Positions 35,826 through 48,717 are shown, counted from the first letter of the stretch. The stretch: 64,000 nt of DNA from Chelonoidis abingdonii (GCF_003597395.2 NC_133771.1:53576745-53640744), one strand, 5' to 3'. A program made the numbers and translations. The notes: generated by a model not told the origin, from the sequence alone.

Positions 35826-38800
35826 GGAAACTGATGTGGCAACTGCTTTATCCAGTGTGGAAGGTAACAACAGTAATAGTGCTAAGGTGCTATTGGAGAC
35901 TTATTGATTCAAGATGTCATCACTTTCACTCAGCAGTTTCTTCTCTTCTATTGTGATGTCTTCTGGGTGAGGCAAATGTAAGGCCCTAGATCTAGAATGA
36001 GGAGCATTAAAATGATCTGGATACTGAGACTATGGGATCCGTGAAGTCCAGAACGGCCACAATTGAAAATTATAAGGTTATGGCATATGATATCAAATAG
36101 GTGTCATCTAAGATGCATGAGTCATATCAGAAGCATGAAGTGTACTTCTCTCATAGTGATCAGTCTTTTGAAAGATCAGGAGAGAATGGCACTAATCTTG
36201 GAGATGGTTTCTTGCTAGCTGCTGTGGACAAACTCAGAAGAACAAAACTCTTCAACAGGAGATGCTGTTAACCTGAGGGTGACTGGAATCTGCAGAGGGC
36301 TCACATATTTTCTCTGAATTACAAATGGATGCAGTGCAATGTTCATAATAGATTCTATAGGTTTCAGTACCAAAGCAGCTTTTAAAACCACGGACCACCA
36401 GGACATACATAAGAGTGGTGGTTCCTGTTCTGAGTTGATGCTGAACTCTGCTGGAGTAGGATATGAAGTCATAAAAAAGGCTGCATGACAAACATATTTC
36501 AAAATTGGGAGATTTTGGTTCAGCCACAGGGCTAATAGCTGGTGGCCATGTTACTGGGGCTGACAGACAAACCAACTAATAGACAAACCAACTTTAGCTA
36601 ATTCTGCCCCCTCCCCCCACCAATGGGTTAGTAAAAAAAAACTATATAAAAGTGACTAAAGTACAGTCACTTCATGTAAAAAGAGAGACTACAATAACTA
36701 AGAAGACATTGCTGGTTAAAAGATTCTGGCCTCCTGTATATAGGGCACATAAGCACCAAGAGCGAGATCCACAGATACTCAAGGAAGAAACGGGGCTACT
36801 GTGAACATTAAAAAAAACAAAATATGTGCCTATTCACCTATCTGGATCAGAAAACACTCCTTGTCCCAAAACACTGATCCTTTAATGCTATAGGATCTGA
36901 ATGTTTCAGAAGTACTGTACAATTAAAACAAACCATCAGAGGAGAAATATGATGAAATAAACCTTTCTTGCTGTATTTCTGGAAATTTTGTGAGAAAGTT
37001 TACCCAAGAGATTTCCATACAAATTTTTTTTGACTCAAAAAGTTTTGACTCGAGATAAACTTTCAATAACCAATTGATTTTTTGGGGTGATGAAAGAATT
37101 GGTTTCTTGAACCAAACTCTGAACCTTCTTCATGGTGTAAAAGAGAGAAAACAATATCACCACTTTGAAAAGATTTTTGTATTTTATTGATAATCTATTT
37201 AGCTAGGCAGTAAACTCAGTACCCAGTGTATAATGAAAAGCCCAAATACCGATAATTTGGGAATAGTGTACTGCAGCATAAGTAGTATTCAGATCATCAT
37301 AAAAGTAAAGACTTTTTTTTTCAATTATTAAGTAGCCTTTTGTGAACATTTATATATTCCAAGTATTCAAGATAAAATTAGAGAAAATAAGAAAGACAGA
37401 GATAATGAAAATTAAATATCCACAATGAATGGGCAAAATTGTAAATTAACAACATGTATCTGTAACAGTAATAATTTTGTAGCCGAAACTTAACATGCGA
37501 TAGAGTCTTAACTGGACATTCACAATTTAATTTTTTCTTCTTTCAGTTCTCCTACATAAATTACATCTCCTAAATAAGTGAGGTGTATCTGCTGGACTAC
37601 AGTGGAGCGCTACAAAAATGCTTATGATTTCTGGTCTGACTTTTTTTCTCCTTTGGGTGGAGAGAGCTCTTCAGAGAATTAAAGAGTGACACAAACAGTC
37701 ATTTCTTGTTTGCACTCCAGAAATAACAGAATGGTGTATAGAACATACTGAAGTGGTCATAAATGGGAAAGAATATGAATATCTTCTTACTGTGAGACAC
37801 AGAAAATTCTATTTCCTTTCATATCTGCCTGCAAAGGATATAAACAGACTATTACACCCATGGGCAATCCAGTTGTCTCCAATTCCATTTCACACATGTG
37901 AAGATTCCTTTTCAAGGACTGAGGTGTCAATGGGAGCTTAGGTCTGATTTGAAGTGAAACATTTTTTAAAAAATGCAACAGAAAAAAGTTCCATGATTAA
38001 AATGCAACATCTGAATATTTAAAATCTATATTTAAATTATGTTGATGATGGTGAACGGTCTTAGACAGAGGTATATGGAAACAGAATTTCAAAGAACAAG
38101 GATGATATTGGAAATGGCAAAGCAAGAGTCCTCACCAATAAACCCCTAGACCACTCCTGCGGATGAAAGGGATAACACATGCTCATTCTAAACCTCTTAG
38201 GCTGAGGCTCTGCTGAAAGCCTGTTGACTGAACACTGTCAATTTTGGTTGTGGGTTTTGTGATATGGACACCACCTCAGCCCAGTGTAATGGAGCTGTGT
38301 TTCAAAGGACCAAATTATCCCCAATTCCTATTAATAGAGGCAATTCAGAGTTTACTGCTGATAGTGGTTATCTTATTGAAAAGTGATATTTCATTTGTGA
38401 CACTAGCAATACTGTATAAAACTGCAATTATACCTGTGAAAAATTGTAAACTAGTTCATTTCTGCTGCAGCTACCATCGTCTTCACAGGTCTGAAAAATT
38501 TGTGTATTATATTACACCCTTTTCATCCCACACACATTCTTCACCATTTGGTCCCAAAAAGTGAACCATTCAGAGCTGAAAGAACAGCAGCATTATCACC
38601 AGGCTGAAACCTTTTATTTTCACACAGGCAGCTCCTTTTCAGTAAGCTCAATAGCTAGCCTTATAGTTTTTACTCATCTTGTCTCTTCCCTTTCCCCACA
38701 TGTCCATCTCTTCTTTCAGTCCCAGCATGCATCACTTCATAGGCATTCAGGTGTATCTCTGGTCTCCCTCGGGTCTATCCACACACTTAAGTTGGTTCTT

Positions 38801-39681
38801 ATACTATGCTCTTCATCATGGTATGCAAGTACTTCTCTCAGACTATCCAGCACATGACCACTGTCCAAGTGCTACCCACAGCCTTGGCTACTACTGTTTG
38901 TCCTCCCATTTTCCATCCAGCTGTTACTGCTGTTTCATCTAACTCTCCAAAACAGCAACTCAAAAATCAATATGTTCCAGACACTGACCTTGTGGCATAT
39001 TAGTTATTATGCCCCTGCCAAGGCAGCTTTATTAGTTTTCCCATGAGCCCTCTAGAGGCGTCTGATGTGGAGCAGGGGTCATGGAACAGACTGACCCCAA
39101 TGCAAGAACTATTTGCCAGTTTTCTTAATCTTATTATATACTAAAATAAATTTGCACTTGCTAAGCTATTTTTTGTTAGGATTGTGTTGTACCCTCCTTG
39201 AAGGGAACAAAGTGTTCTCCTGCCTAGAATTGAATCTCATTCTTGCTTTTCTCCAAAATCACAAAAAAAAGCATGGTAGTGATACAATCTTCAAAAGATA
39301 AACATTACTGTATATAGCTGTCATTGACTGACTAGCTAAACTTTGAAATGCTATTCTGCTACACATAACAGGCTAGATATTTACTGAAGATTTTCTATCT
39401 ACTAGACATTTTTTTTATTATTATTATTTGTTTTTGCACTTGCTTGCTATCAGTTAACACAACAGCATTTATATCTGCAATCTTTGCTCATTTTATAGGA
39501 GGGAATTAAGATAAATAATTGATAGGACAGGACACCACACCAGGGGCTGAATCTAGTTTTATTAACACTAAAACAATGAATAAAATGCAATCAAAAGAAC
39601 TGTTTATTTATTTTTAATTTTAGACTAGGTAATAGAGAATTTAAATATTTATTATCTTATTTAGAGTTTAAAAAATCTTAC
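35826..39681. other. Intronic DNA, no feature recognised
   Basis: 3.9 kb between the nested element and the second EGF exon. I see no exon, RNA gene or clear transposon terminus. Open frames at 36575-36252 (minus) and 38244-38942 (plus) carry no domain. Confidence 0.4.
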
Positions 39682-39804
39682 CAGTGAAGCCTGGAGGACA
39701 AACACATGTGTAGTCTGCAACCAGGTCTAATCAAGTTGAATTGCTTCTACAAAAGCCATAAGTACACTCATCAAAGTTGATTTCACAGTTCAGACCTTCA
39801 AATC
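39682..39804 (-). CDS. EYS: EGF-like exon, second of three, with in-frame TGA (probable EYS)
   Basis: A 123-bp exon (41 codons), phase 1 at both ends. The acceptor is CAACCAAG after a T-rich tract and the donor GTAAGA. It completes the previous module (GFEGLNC), then starts a calcium-binding-type EGF (EINFDEC), with C2 in YGFC and C4/C5 in DYTCVC, ending PPGFT. A TGA at 39731-39733 occupies the C3 position (after SNST, before LDLVADYT), where TGT or TGC is expected. There is no frameshift, length is divisible by three, and splice sites and the other cysteines are intact, so one base change explains the stop. Possible readings are a true nonsense allele, a sequence error, an exon skipped in mRNA (its symmetric phase permits this), or a decaying gene. 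Selenocysteine cannot be judged without a SECIS element and is unlikely. Confidence 0.75.
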
Positions 39805-41404
39805 CTTGGTTGGAAAAAACAAAAAACAGTTTATTATTAGTTTATAACTACGCCTTCTTTTCTAAGATCCAATTATTGTAAATAAATCAGTTCTTATCAA
39901 ATTACTTCATAAAAACCAGAAAAAATTCTCTTTTATGGCTTTAGTGCAAGCTCTTTTAAAAGCCTTTTCTGTTCTGTCATTAGTATGTTATCACTTTTGA
40001 CATTCAAGAGTACTTTTAAAGAACTAGTATTTGGAAGAACACACACAAACATAAGGATTTGGTATTCCTTAAATCCACTTTTAGTGTTTTTGATATAGTA
40101 ATACTCTGTGAAAAAAAGGTATACATTTTAAGATCACTTGTGAAGGATAATGGTTTGTATTGATTTTTTGGGACTGATTTGCTAACATAGCTTAAAATCA
40201 ATATTGATACAGAGGTTTTTTTTATCTATTTTAGTTTCATTACTTAGGGTTAGGGTTTTCTACAAAAGTCTTCCTTCATATGCATTTCAAGTTGATATCT
40301 AGATTGTTTAGCAATCTAACTCCCATATCATCAAGGGCAGCAAGGTGTTGCCGTCCTCCCTCCAATCTTCGAATTGTGTACTCCTCAACAACATTTGATC
40401 ATCTTCATTGCTGGCCCACAGTCATACTCTGAAGATTGGGCTAAGCCAAATTTCTGCATTGTGGGAGCTGCTATGCCTGTTCTAGTCAGCAGGAATGGTC
40501 AATGAAGAGAGACAGTGTGGCATGGAAACTATTGGTAGTACACTAGTCTGCGTCAGCAATTCTTGTCAAGTCTAACATACTATTGTCATGATAGATGCAC
40601 AAAAGGTGACACGTAAGATACAACTGAAAAACCAATAGCTCACTCATTGTTAATATTCCTCTCTGATGTATGTGCAGGTGTGTACAAAAAGTTATAGATA
40701 TGTGCCGAATTCTATTCTTAAAATGTGTTTGACAAGTAATGCATAATTATGGTCTGCCGTAGACAAAGGAATGTGTATTTCTTTGTCTGTCCAGCCTGCT
40801 CATCTGTCAGAGATAATGAAGGTCTATTTACATATAAGGTAAACAAAGCCATCTAGCTACCAAGAGAGAGAGAAGACAACATGATCTCTATACCCTAGCA
40901 GTGGAGAGAAACTTTATCAAGGCTATAAAGACAGACTTTGAATCTCAAATGATAAGCAAATGAATCGATTGATTGTATACAATATTACTGTATTATACAA
41001 ATGTATCAGGTATGGTCTTTTATGAATGCTAATTGTACATTGCAGATTAATATCATGGTAAAATGTTTGTGTTAAGACTCTATGAAAGAGTTATAAATGC
41101 TCACTGCTACTATGCTTTAAAGTCTGTGATCAAACAAAGGGAGAAATGGATTTTCTCCCAGATAGAAGCAACTGCAGCCTCTACCTGTCTCCAATAAAAT
41201 GAAGCAAAAACAATGGAATCACCATTTATATGAATCAGAAGGGGGATGGGAATTCCACAGGAATATCATGTGTTCTTCCTGAGTCTGTGGAAAAAACTGA
41301 GTTTGGGAATATATAAAGAAAGAGAAGATGACACCTTGGGATCCATCATTAGACAGAAAAAGGGGGCTAGAGTTTTTCAAGTTGAGAAAGATGTATCCTT
41401 CAAC
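39805..41404. other. Intron between EGF exons, no feature recognised
   Basis: AT-rich. A short TTAGGGTTAGGG at about 40243-40254 is only two telomere-like units. Nothing else identified before the solo LTR. Confidence 0.4.
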
Positions 41405-41409
41405 CAAGG

Positions 41410-42264
41410 TGTCATAAACAGATAGTTAAGGGTTAATGTCTCTTTTACCTGTAAAGGGTTAACAAGCTTAGTGAACCTGGCTGACACCTGACGAAAGGAC
41501 CAATCGGGGGACAAGATACTTTCAAATCTTGGTGGAGGAAAGTCTTTTTTTGTGCTTTTTGGGTTGTTCGTTGTTCTCTCTTGGAGTTAAGAGGGGCCAG
41601 ACATACAACCAGATTTATCCAGTCTTTCTAAAACAGTCTCTCATGTTCAAAAATAGTAAGTACTAAATAAAAGGCAAATTAGTCTTTATGTTTGTTTTCT
41701 TTGTATATTTTGCTAGAAGGATATTTTTTCCTCTGTTTACTATACTTGTATCTTAGGCTAGGGGGGAGGGATTTCCTCTAGTCTATATAAGCTTAGACCC
41801 TGTAAACATTTTCCATCTTAATTTTACAGAGATAATTTTTACTTTTTTCTTTCTTTAATTAAAAGCTCTCTTTTTAAAAAAATCGAATTGATTTTTTCCC
41901 TTGTGTAACACAAGGAGATTGAGTCTGAACTCACCAGGGAGTGGTGGGCGGAAAGAAGGGAGGGGAAAGGTTAATTCCTCTCTGTTTTAGGATCCAAGAA
42001 GGTTGGATCAGTGATCTCTCAGGGAAAGTCTGAGAGGGAGAAAGAAGGAGGGGGAATGGTTTATTTCTCTCTGTTTTAAGACCCAAGGGATTTGGGTCTT
42101 GGGTTCCCCAGGGAAGGTTTTTGGGGGACAAAAAGTGTACGAAACACTTTATTTTGGTTGGTGGCAGTGTTATCAGATCTAAGCTAGGAATTAAGTTTAG
42201 AGGGGTATATGCAGGTCCCCACTTTCTGGACTCTAAAGTTCAAAGTGGGAATAAGACCTTGACA
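41410..42264 (+). mobile_element. Solo LTR copy 3
   Basis: An 855-bp TG...CA element (TGTCATAAACAGATAG ... AGACCTTGACA) flanked by CAAGG at 41405-41409 and 42265-42269. It belongs to the same family as copies 1 and 2 but is more diverged; shared blocks include GTTAAGGGTTAATGTC, TTACCTGTAAAGGGTTAAC and GGACCAATC. The same orientation as copy 1. No internal ERV sequence. Confidence 0.85.
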
Positions 42265-42269
42265 CAAGG

Positions 42270-42959
42270 GGATTGAAGTTCCTGGAACAGATAACTGTTG
42301 AGAAAATGACCTTGAACAAAGATTGTAGCTTATTAAGTTAGGTCTTACACCTTAAAAATCATATTTTAATGTTATTTGTTTGTAACCATTTGGTCTTTAT
42401 CCTTGTACTTGAACTTACTTACCTCCCCCTTTTTGTTAATAAACTCGTTTTACTTTTAATCTAAATCAGCCCAATGCAGTGTTTGAATTGAAGTGACTGT
42501 TAACTCCAGTTAAAGTAGAAAGCTGTGCTTTTGTCTCTTAAAAGAAACAAACATTTTTAATTCTTTGAATGTTCCAGGAGAGTGATGGACTCTTCAGGGC
42601 AGATGGTTTTCAAGAAATTTGGGGTATATTGGAGGTCACCCTGCAAGTAGTAATCAAGGTTGATGGAGACCAAAATGTGTCTGTGATATAACAAGCATAC
42701 TGCTTGAGTCAGAGTAGCTGAACCAAGCCTGCTTATCACACAGACACTAAATGCATGTTATATGCTGGCTGAGAGCATTTAGATAGGGAGCTACAACAGC
42801 AGAGCATTTTAAGGCCCTCAGTGACAGAACAAGGGGTGACAATCTCTCGCTAGGCTTGATTGCACCCCCAAATGTGATAGTCACAAAGATGGTCTTTACT
42901 TTTTCTAGCTGGAAAGTCTGGCAGACCATTAAAAGATTTTCTCGAGATTTCATCTCAGC
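42270..42959. other. No feature recognised
   Basis: Between the solo LTR and a LINE fragment. It may include decayed 5' sequence of the LINE that follows. Confidence 0.3.
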
Positions 42960-43830
42960 AAAAAGGAGTTTCCAGTCACTGCAAATGCTATTGCATCCCA
43001 GCTAGGGGCTAATGGCTGTACACAGAACTTGGATAAATCTTTTATCTTTGCAATCAAAACTGAGGTTAGAGAGGTTCCAGGATCCTAATGTGGATTCAAA
43101 CTTGATGGCTCCTTTTCCAGATAAAGAGCTGAACTAGGCCATAAAGCTTATGAAAAGAGCAAAGGCTCCAGGCCTGGATTATATCCACATAGAGTTCTAC
43201 TTCACATGGGCCCAAAAGCTGGCTGCATTGTTACCTCACCTGATGTTTTGGGGACATCTGCATTGCAAAAGTCTAGCACAGAGCAAAGTTTGTAGATATT
43301 CTGAAACCAGAAAAACTGCTGGAAGAGCCCAAGAGCTACCAACCCATCTCTCTCCTTTGTCTTGTGTACAAGCTTATGGAGAAATTCATTCTGATGAACA
43401 TCAATGAGGTTATCCACACACAACTGCCTTTTGATTGGTTTGGCTTCAGACGAGTATTATGAATTCACAATCAAGACATTTACCTAACACAAGGCACTAA
43501 AGATGCCTCTGAGAAGGGCAAGATAATTGGTGCCATTATGGTGGATTTATCAACTTCATGTGATATTATCTGGCACGTAAATTTGACTGCCAAATTGTTA
43601 TAGACTATTCCCTGAAAACCCATAATGTGGTTTATCGTGAATATTATAATAAATTGGAGATTCATCTTGTAAGCTGGACACAACTCCAGACAGCTTAGTC
43701 ATGGACTCCAAAAAGGATCTGTTCTAGCTCCTCCCCTTTTCATACGTATATACTTATGACTCAACAACTAAGGCTGGTGAGTATGTATATAACAGATGAT
43801 ATCTGTCTTGCTGATGTGGGTAACAATCTA
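42960..43830 (+). mobile_element. Non-CR1 LINE reverse transcriptase fragment
   Basis: RT blocks appear across shifting frames: MKRAKAPGLDYIHIEF (the K-x-PG-x-D finger block, 43150), then a SYQPISLLC-type block near 43338, an F-G-F-R block near 43435 (TGGTTTGGCTTCAGACGAG), and near 43790 an ITDDICLAD sequence where YADD is expected. The wording differs from the CR1 copies here and resembles I/Jockey-type LINEs. Many frameshifts; dead. Confidence 0.55.
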
Positions 43831-43839
43831 CATGAAGGT

Positions 43840-43895
43840 TATAGGCTCAGATTTTAGATGATCATGATGGTCCCTTCTGGGTTTAGTCTTCCCTT
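43840..43895 (+). mobile_element. Short CR1 3' terminus
   Basis: GGCTCAGATTTTAGATGATC, then ATGATGGTCCCTTCTGGG, is a CR1 3' end in plus orientation, abutting a CR1 in the opposite orientation. Confidence 0.5.
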
Positions 43896-46735
43896 TTGCA
43901 TATTGCAGGCCACAGAACCTCACCCATTCTTGCAACAGACCCATACTTCTGGCTAAGTTACTGCAATCCTCAAATCATGATTTAAATACTTCAAGTTACA
44001 GAGAATCCACTATTTACGCTAGTTTAAACCTGCAAGTGACCCCAACCACACTCTGCAGAGGAAGGTGAAATACCCCCAGGGTCTCTACCAGTATGTCCTG
44101 GGGGAAACCAGCTAGGTTTCGCCCCCCCCCCCACACCACACACACACACTGCTCCCCTTGGAAGGCTGTCCCTCCGGGTTCCAGAACTTTATAGGTGTTT
44201 TCACTCCTCTGAAAAACTTGATGGTTATAGAAACCTTTGTCTCTATGAATGTCACGTAGCCAAAACTTTGTTGATGACCAGTTTATATCCATTTGTTCTT
44301 GTGTCCACAACTGGTGCTTAACTTAAAATAACTCCTTCCCTCTCCGGTATTTATCCCTCTGATGTATTTACAGAAGCCTCGTTTATCTCTCCCCTCAGCC
44401 TTCTTTTTGGTTAGGCTAAACCAAGCCAAGCTCTGAGTCTCACTCCTTATAGAGTAGATTTCCATTCCTCTGAGCAAGACCCTTCTCTGTGCCTGTTTTT
44501 TTCCAGTCTAGAATTCCAAACTCTTTCTCAAACATGGAGACTAGAACTGCACTCAGTTATTCCAGATGAGGTCTCACCATAGTGCCTGTATAACATGTAA
44601 CTAACACTTTCCTGTCACAGCAACTGGACATATGTCACCTGATGCACCCCAGGACTGTATTAGTCTTTTTCATGGCCACATCACATTGGCAGCTCTCCAG
44701 TCTTTCTGTGAACAACAAATACATCCATGCTTTTTCTCCTCCGTGAAACTCTTCCACTGATAAGTCCCCAGCTTAGAGCAAAAAATTCTGTTGTTAGGCC
44801 CTAAATGCATGACCTTGCACTTTTGCTTATTTAATTTTCATCACATTTCTATTACTCCAGGTTACAAGGTTGTCCAGATCTTGATCTTCTGATCCTCCTT
44901 TGTGTTAGTAATATCTTCCAACTGTAAGTCATCTGCAAATATTATTAGCACACTCCCACTTTTTTGTGCCAAAGTCAGTAATAAAAATATTGTATAGACT
45001 AGTCCCAAGACTGATCCCTGAGCAACTCCACTCGTAACCTCCCTGGAGCCTGACAGTTCATCTTTCACTGTGACTTCTTGTTGTTTTCCCTTTAACCAGT
45101 TCCTTATTCACCTTTCAATCCTTACATTAATCCCCATCTTTTCCAATATAATTAATAATTTCCCATGTGGAACTGTATGAAATGACTTAGTGAAATCCAG
45201 ATAGATTAACCTACTGCACTGTCTTTGTCTAAAAAATCAATTATCTTCTGAAAGAAGGAGATCGGGCTGGTCTGGCATGATCTACCTTTTGTAAAACCAT
45301 GTTGTATTTTATTCCAATTACCATTTACCTCTATATCTAACTACTTTCTCTTTCACAATTTGTTCCAAGACCTTACTTACAACTGAGGTCAAACTTACAG
45401 GCCTGCAGTTTTCTGGATCACTTTTTCCCCTTAATAATAGGAACTGTATTAGCAATTCTCTAGTCATAAAGGTACTACCCCCCCAAGTATACAGATTGAT
45501 TACAAATCCTTGCTATTGGAATTCAAATTTCACGTGCCAGTTCCTTTAATATTCTTGGATGGAGATTAACTGGGCCTCCTGATTTAGCCCTATTAAGATG
45601 TTTGAGTTTGACTTTCACCTAGAATGTAGTAATTTCTATTTCCATTACCTTGTTTCCATTAGCCACCCTATCACTAACCCTAAACTTTTTATTACCCTTA
45701 TTAAAAACTGAGGCAACGTATTTATTTAGATGTTGGGACATGCCTAGATTATCTTCAATTTCCACCACGTCCTCAGTGTTTACTGGTCCCATTTCTACTT
45801 TCCTTGTTTTATTTATATGGTTATAGAACCTTTCACCATTTTAATTTCTTTTGCAAGATCCAATTTTGCTTGGCTTTTGGCATTTCTCACTTTAACTACA
45901 CTTTCTCAGCTCTGAGAGTTAGCTTTCCTTGCTGATCCATATCATCATCCATTCTGGTAAACTTTCTGCTTTCTCTTAATCACTTGTTTGAGATGCTTGC
46001 TCATGCAGCTTGGTCTGCTACCCTTCCCTACAAATCCCTCCACCCCCAGTCGTGCTTGGGGTGCAGGCTTCATATAGTTTAAGACAAAGTTGCAAAAACT
46101 AATTCTGAGCCTCCTCCACATTCAGATCCTTGAATTCTTCAGTCCATCCACTTCCCTAATTAATTCCCTTCATTTTTTTAAAGCCTAGACTTTTGACATC
46201 AATGAGTCTAATTACAGATTTTTTTTTTTATACTTCCATGTGGTTTAATCTGAATTACCTCATGATCACTCCCAGGTTGTCCTCACCAACCAATTTTTCC
46301 ATGAGGTCCTCACTACATTAATAAATCTAAAATGAACTTCCTGTCAGTTCAGTGACTATTTGGTGAAGAAATCTGTCAACTATCACATCCAGGAAAATCT
46401 GGGACCTAATATTATTAGTAGCACTGTCCTCCAATCTATATCTGGGAAGTTAATGTCTCCCATAATCACACAATTCCCAGTAGCATTTCTTTTATTAAAA
46501 ATATTATAGAGTCTCTATTCATATCCAAATTGGATCCTGGGGGTCTGTATCATACCCCAAGCACTATCCCAAGAGAATATTTAGTAGCTTTCTTCCCCAA
46601 AGTGATTTTGACCCAAACAGATTGTTTCATCCATTTCATCACTTATAAAGTTCTTTATATTCTACATCACATTAATAATCACTAGCAAGGACATTAATGC
46701 TCTAACCACATCAATAGAGACTTATATTAAGTGAT
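43896..46735 (-). mobile_element. Long, old CR1 LINE (3' UTR to endonuclease)
   Basis: Read on the minus strand: 3' region at 43900-44860 (GGTTCTGTGGCCTGCAATAT; thumb-region sequence), RT palm at 45068-44862 (VTSGVAQGSVLG, then FADDLQLEDI with the catalytic FADD), RT fingers to about 45500, and endonuclease-like sequence to about 46700 (GGGAGACATTAACTTCCCAG, a GDINFP-type motif). About 2.8 kb is the longest LINE copy here. A C-run followed by (CA)n at 44120-44149 interrupts the 3' region. Confidence 0.7.
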
Positions 46736-48603
46736 TCTAAAACAGAAACAACAACTTTCCATTTGAATGGTCACCTGGCCAGTTGACCTGGCCCTTATAG
46801 TATGTGTTGAAAATTGGTCCACTTCCTTTCCAGCCATTTGCCACTTTTTAAAGAGTCAAACTGGACTGCAGTTTAACATACCAATCCCATCTGGAACACA
46901 AACAAACAAGTCATCTCTCACACTGCCTTGCTAGCAGGAATCTCCTGGGGAGCGAAGGCAAATATTTTGTGAACCTCAGTCCTGGCTCTGCTATTTATTA
47001 CAGTGGGATATTTTGCAGCAGTATAGTGCAGAAGTCAGCACACATATCTCGTTTATTTGGAGCTGAATACAGCTACCCACATCATTAGTGGTTGTCTTAG
47101 CCATCCATTAATATCTACAGAATGGAGATTATGAGCAACTAACTTTTAGAAAATTCTAACTACTAGGAGTATCAGAGATTTTTTAACATAAAATCTGAAG
47201 AATCTCCACTCCAATATCAGACATTTTATATTCTTGTAAGTGTATTCTAATGCATGGTCACGCTACAAAATGACTATTATTAGTGCTGTCACAGACCAAG
47301 GCTGCAGGAAGACCATGACAAATGCTAAGCTATCAGCATCTTCAGTGCATGGCATATTCTCATAATTTCTCAAACTGACCATGGAACCAATTTCCACTGA
47401 TCCCTAAGTCATATTATTTGACAATTACCCTGAGTTCATTAATAATGTATACAGTAACTGTTCTCATTCGCAATCAGAGTTTAATCCGATCCACATCTCA
47501 CAGGTAACAAGTAAACTACAGCATGATCAGCATGAATGTCAAGATTTATTTTCCTAACTCAAATGATCTAAGTGAGTCAAGCAGAATAAATAATGAAATG
47601 ATCTCATCTAATCTTAATTTTGAACTGATATCCAATACCCATACTGGCTTCAAATTTAAAGCTAACTAATGGTAGAGGTGACATTTTAATAAAACTATTT
47701 GCAACAATTTCATTTTATATCATGTTTTTCAAAATAGCATTCACATTATAATGCTTGTACTGGTATCCAATGTCTTTAAAATTTACAAGAAATGTAATGA
47801 ACAGGAAGCTTCAGCTCATAATTTGAAAATATAATTTTTTTAGAGATGAAAAGTAAGCTGTGATAGATGTTCCAGTTATAAATACACCAGACAACTTCAT
47901 CTTTCCAAATTATAATACTGATCCTCCTTCTCATAAGCCTCCCACAAAAGAAAAAATCCTAGCAATATTCCAAAAGGAAACTACTCATAAAAGTATATTT
48001 AAAAGACTTTCATTGAAAAACACACTCAAAATTAGTTCTGTGAACCTTCACTGCAATGACACATAGTAGTTCACATTGAACAATGTTGTGTTTATATAGA
48101 AATAGACAAAAAAAAAAGGAAGAAAAAGAATAGAACACCTTTTTCTGAATGGATGAGAGAGCTCTAAAATGCTTGGCATGTATCTTCATTCCAAAAAGTA
48201 GTATTATTTCTATTATTATTTTGTGTATGATACTCATACTCAAAGTGCATGATTGTTTAGTTGTACCAGGCATTTTCCTGATAAACTTCTTGATCAAGCA
48301 TTCTGTAAAGTTCACATGTCCATTTGCTTTCATTACCATTATTCTATCTTTGTTAAAATCATGGCTATAGCATGAGACATAACACTTACAAATATTATTT
48401 GTATCTTTTGTGTGAACATTAGATTTGTAGTTTGCTTTGATGGACATAGATGCAAATGAGACTTCAGAAATGAATAACATATCTTGATAGGGAAAAAGTT
48501 CTAACAAATGCTTTGAAGACTGTCAGGAAGACACCTCATAATCTTCAGGCAATTTTTTCAAATTGTCACTTATAATAAAAATACATTATTTTGAACAACT
48601 TAC
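46736..48603. other. Intron between EGF exons, no feature recognised
   Basis: AT-rich. The 165-codon minus-strand open frame at 48507-48010 is hydrophobic in patches, has no domain and abuts no splice signals; I treat it as chance. Confidence 0.4.
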
Positions 48604-48717
48604 CTTCAGGGCAAAAACAATCATATCCATTGACTTTCCTCTGACAGACAGCACCATTCAAGCAGGGCCCCGAATCACATCCATTCACTTCTATGTCACA
48701 GTATTGGCCTGAAAATC
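48604..48717 (-). CDS. EYS: EGF-like exon, first of three in transcription order (probable EYS)
   Basis: A 114-bp exon (38 codons), phase 1 at both ends. The acceptor is TTCACGCAG and the donor GTAAGT, both read on the minus strand. It opens with the tail of one EGF module (GFSGQYC) and then gives cysteines C1 to C5 of the next (VNGC, GPC, AVC, YDC, FC), ending at PEG; the sixth cysteine comes from the next exon. The calcium-binding signature before C1 is weak (DIEVNGC rather than D-I-D-E-C). EGF modules of this kind lie in extracellular proteins and form three disulfides. Single-module phase 1-1 exons with very long introns suggest EYS, a secreted photoreceptor matrix protein; CRB1, Notch-type or other EGF-repeat genes remain possible. 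The exon call is firm and the gene name is a recognition guess. Confidence 0.8.

Noticed and set aside
39731..39733. TGA read as selenocysteine
   Set aside because: EGF cysteines form structural disulfides, no EGF selenoprotein of this type is known to me, and a SECIS element cannot be located in this window.
40243..40254. TTAGGGTTAGGG, telomere-like
   Set aside because: Only two units; too short to be an interstitial telomere array.
48010..48507. 165-codon minus-strand open frame near an EGF exon
   Set aside because: No domain, signal peptide or splice signals; AT-rich composition makes such a frame plausible by chance.
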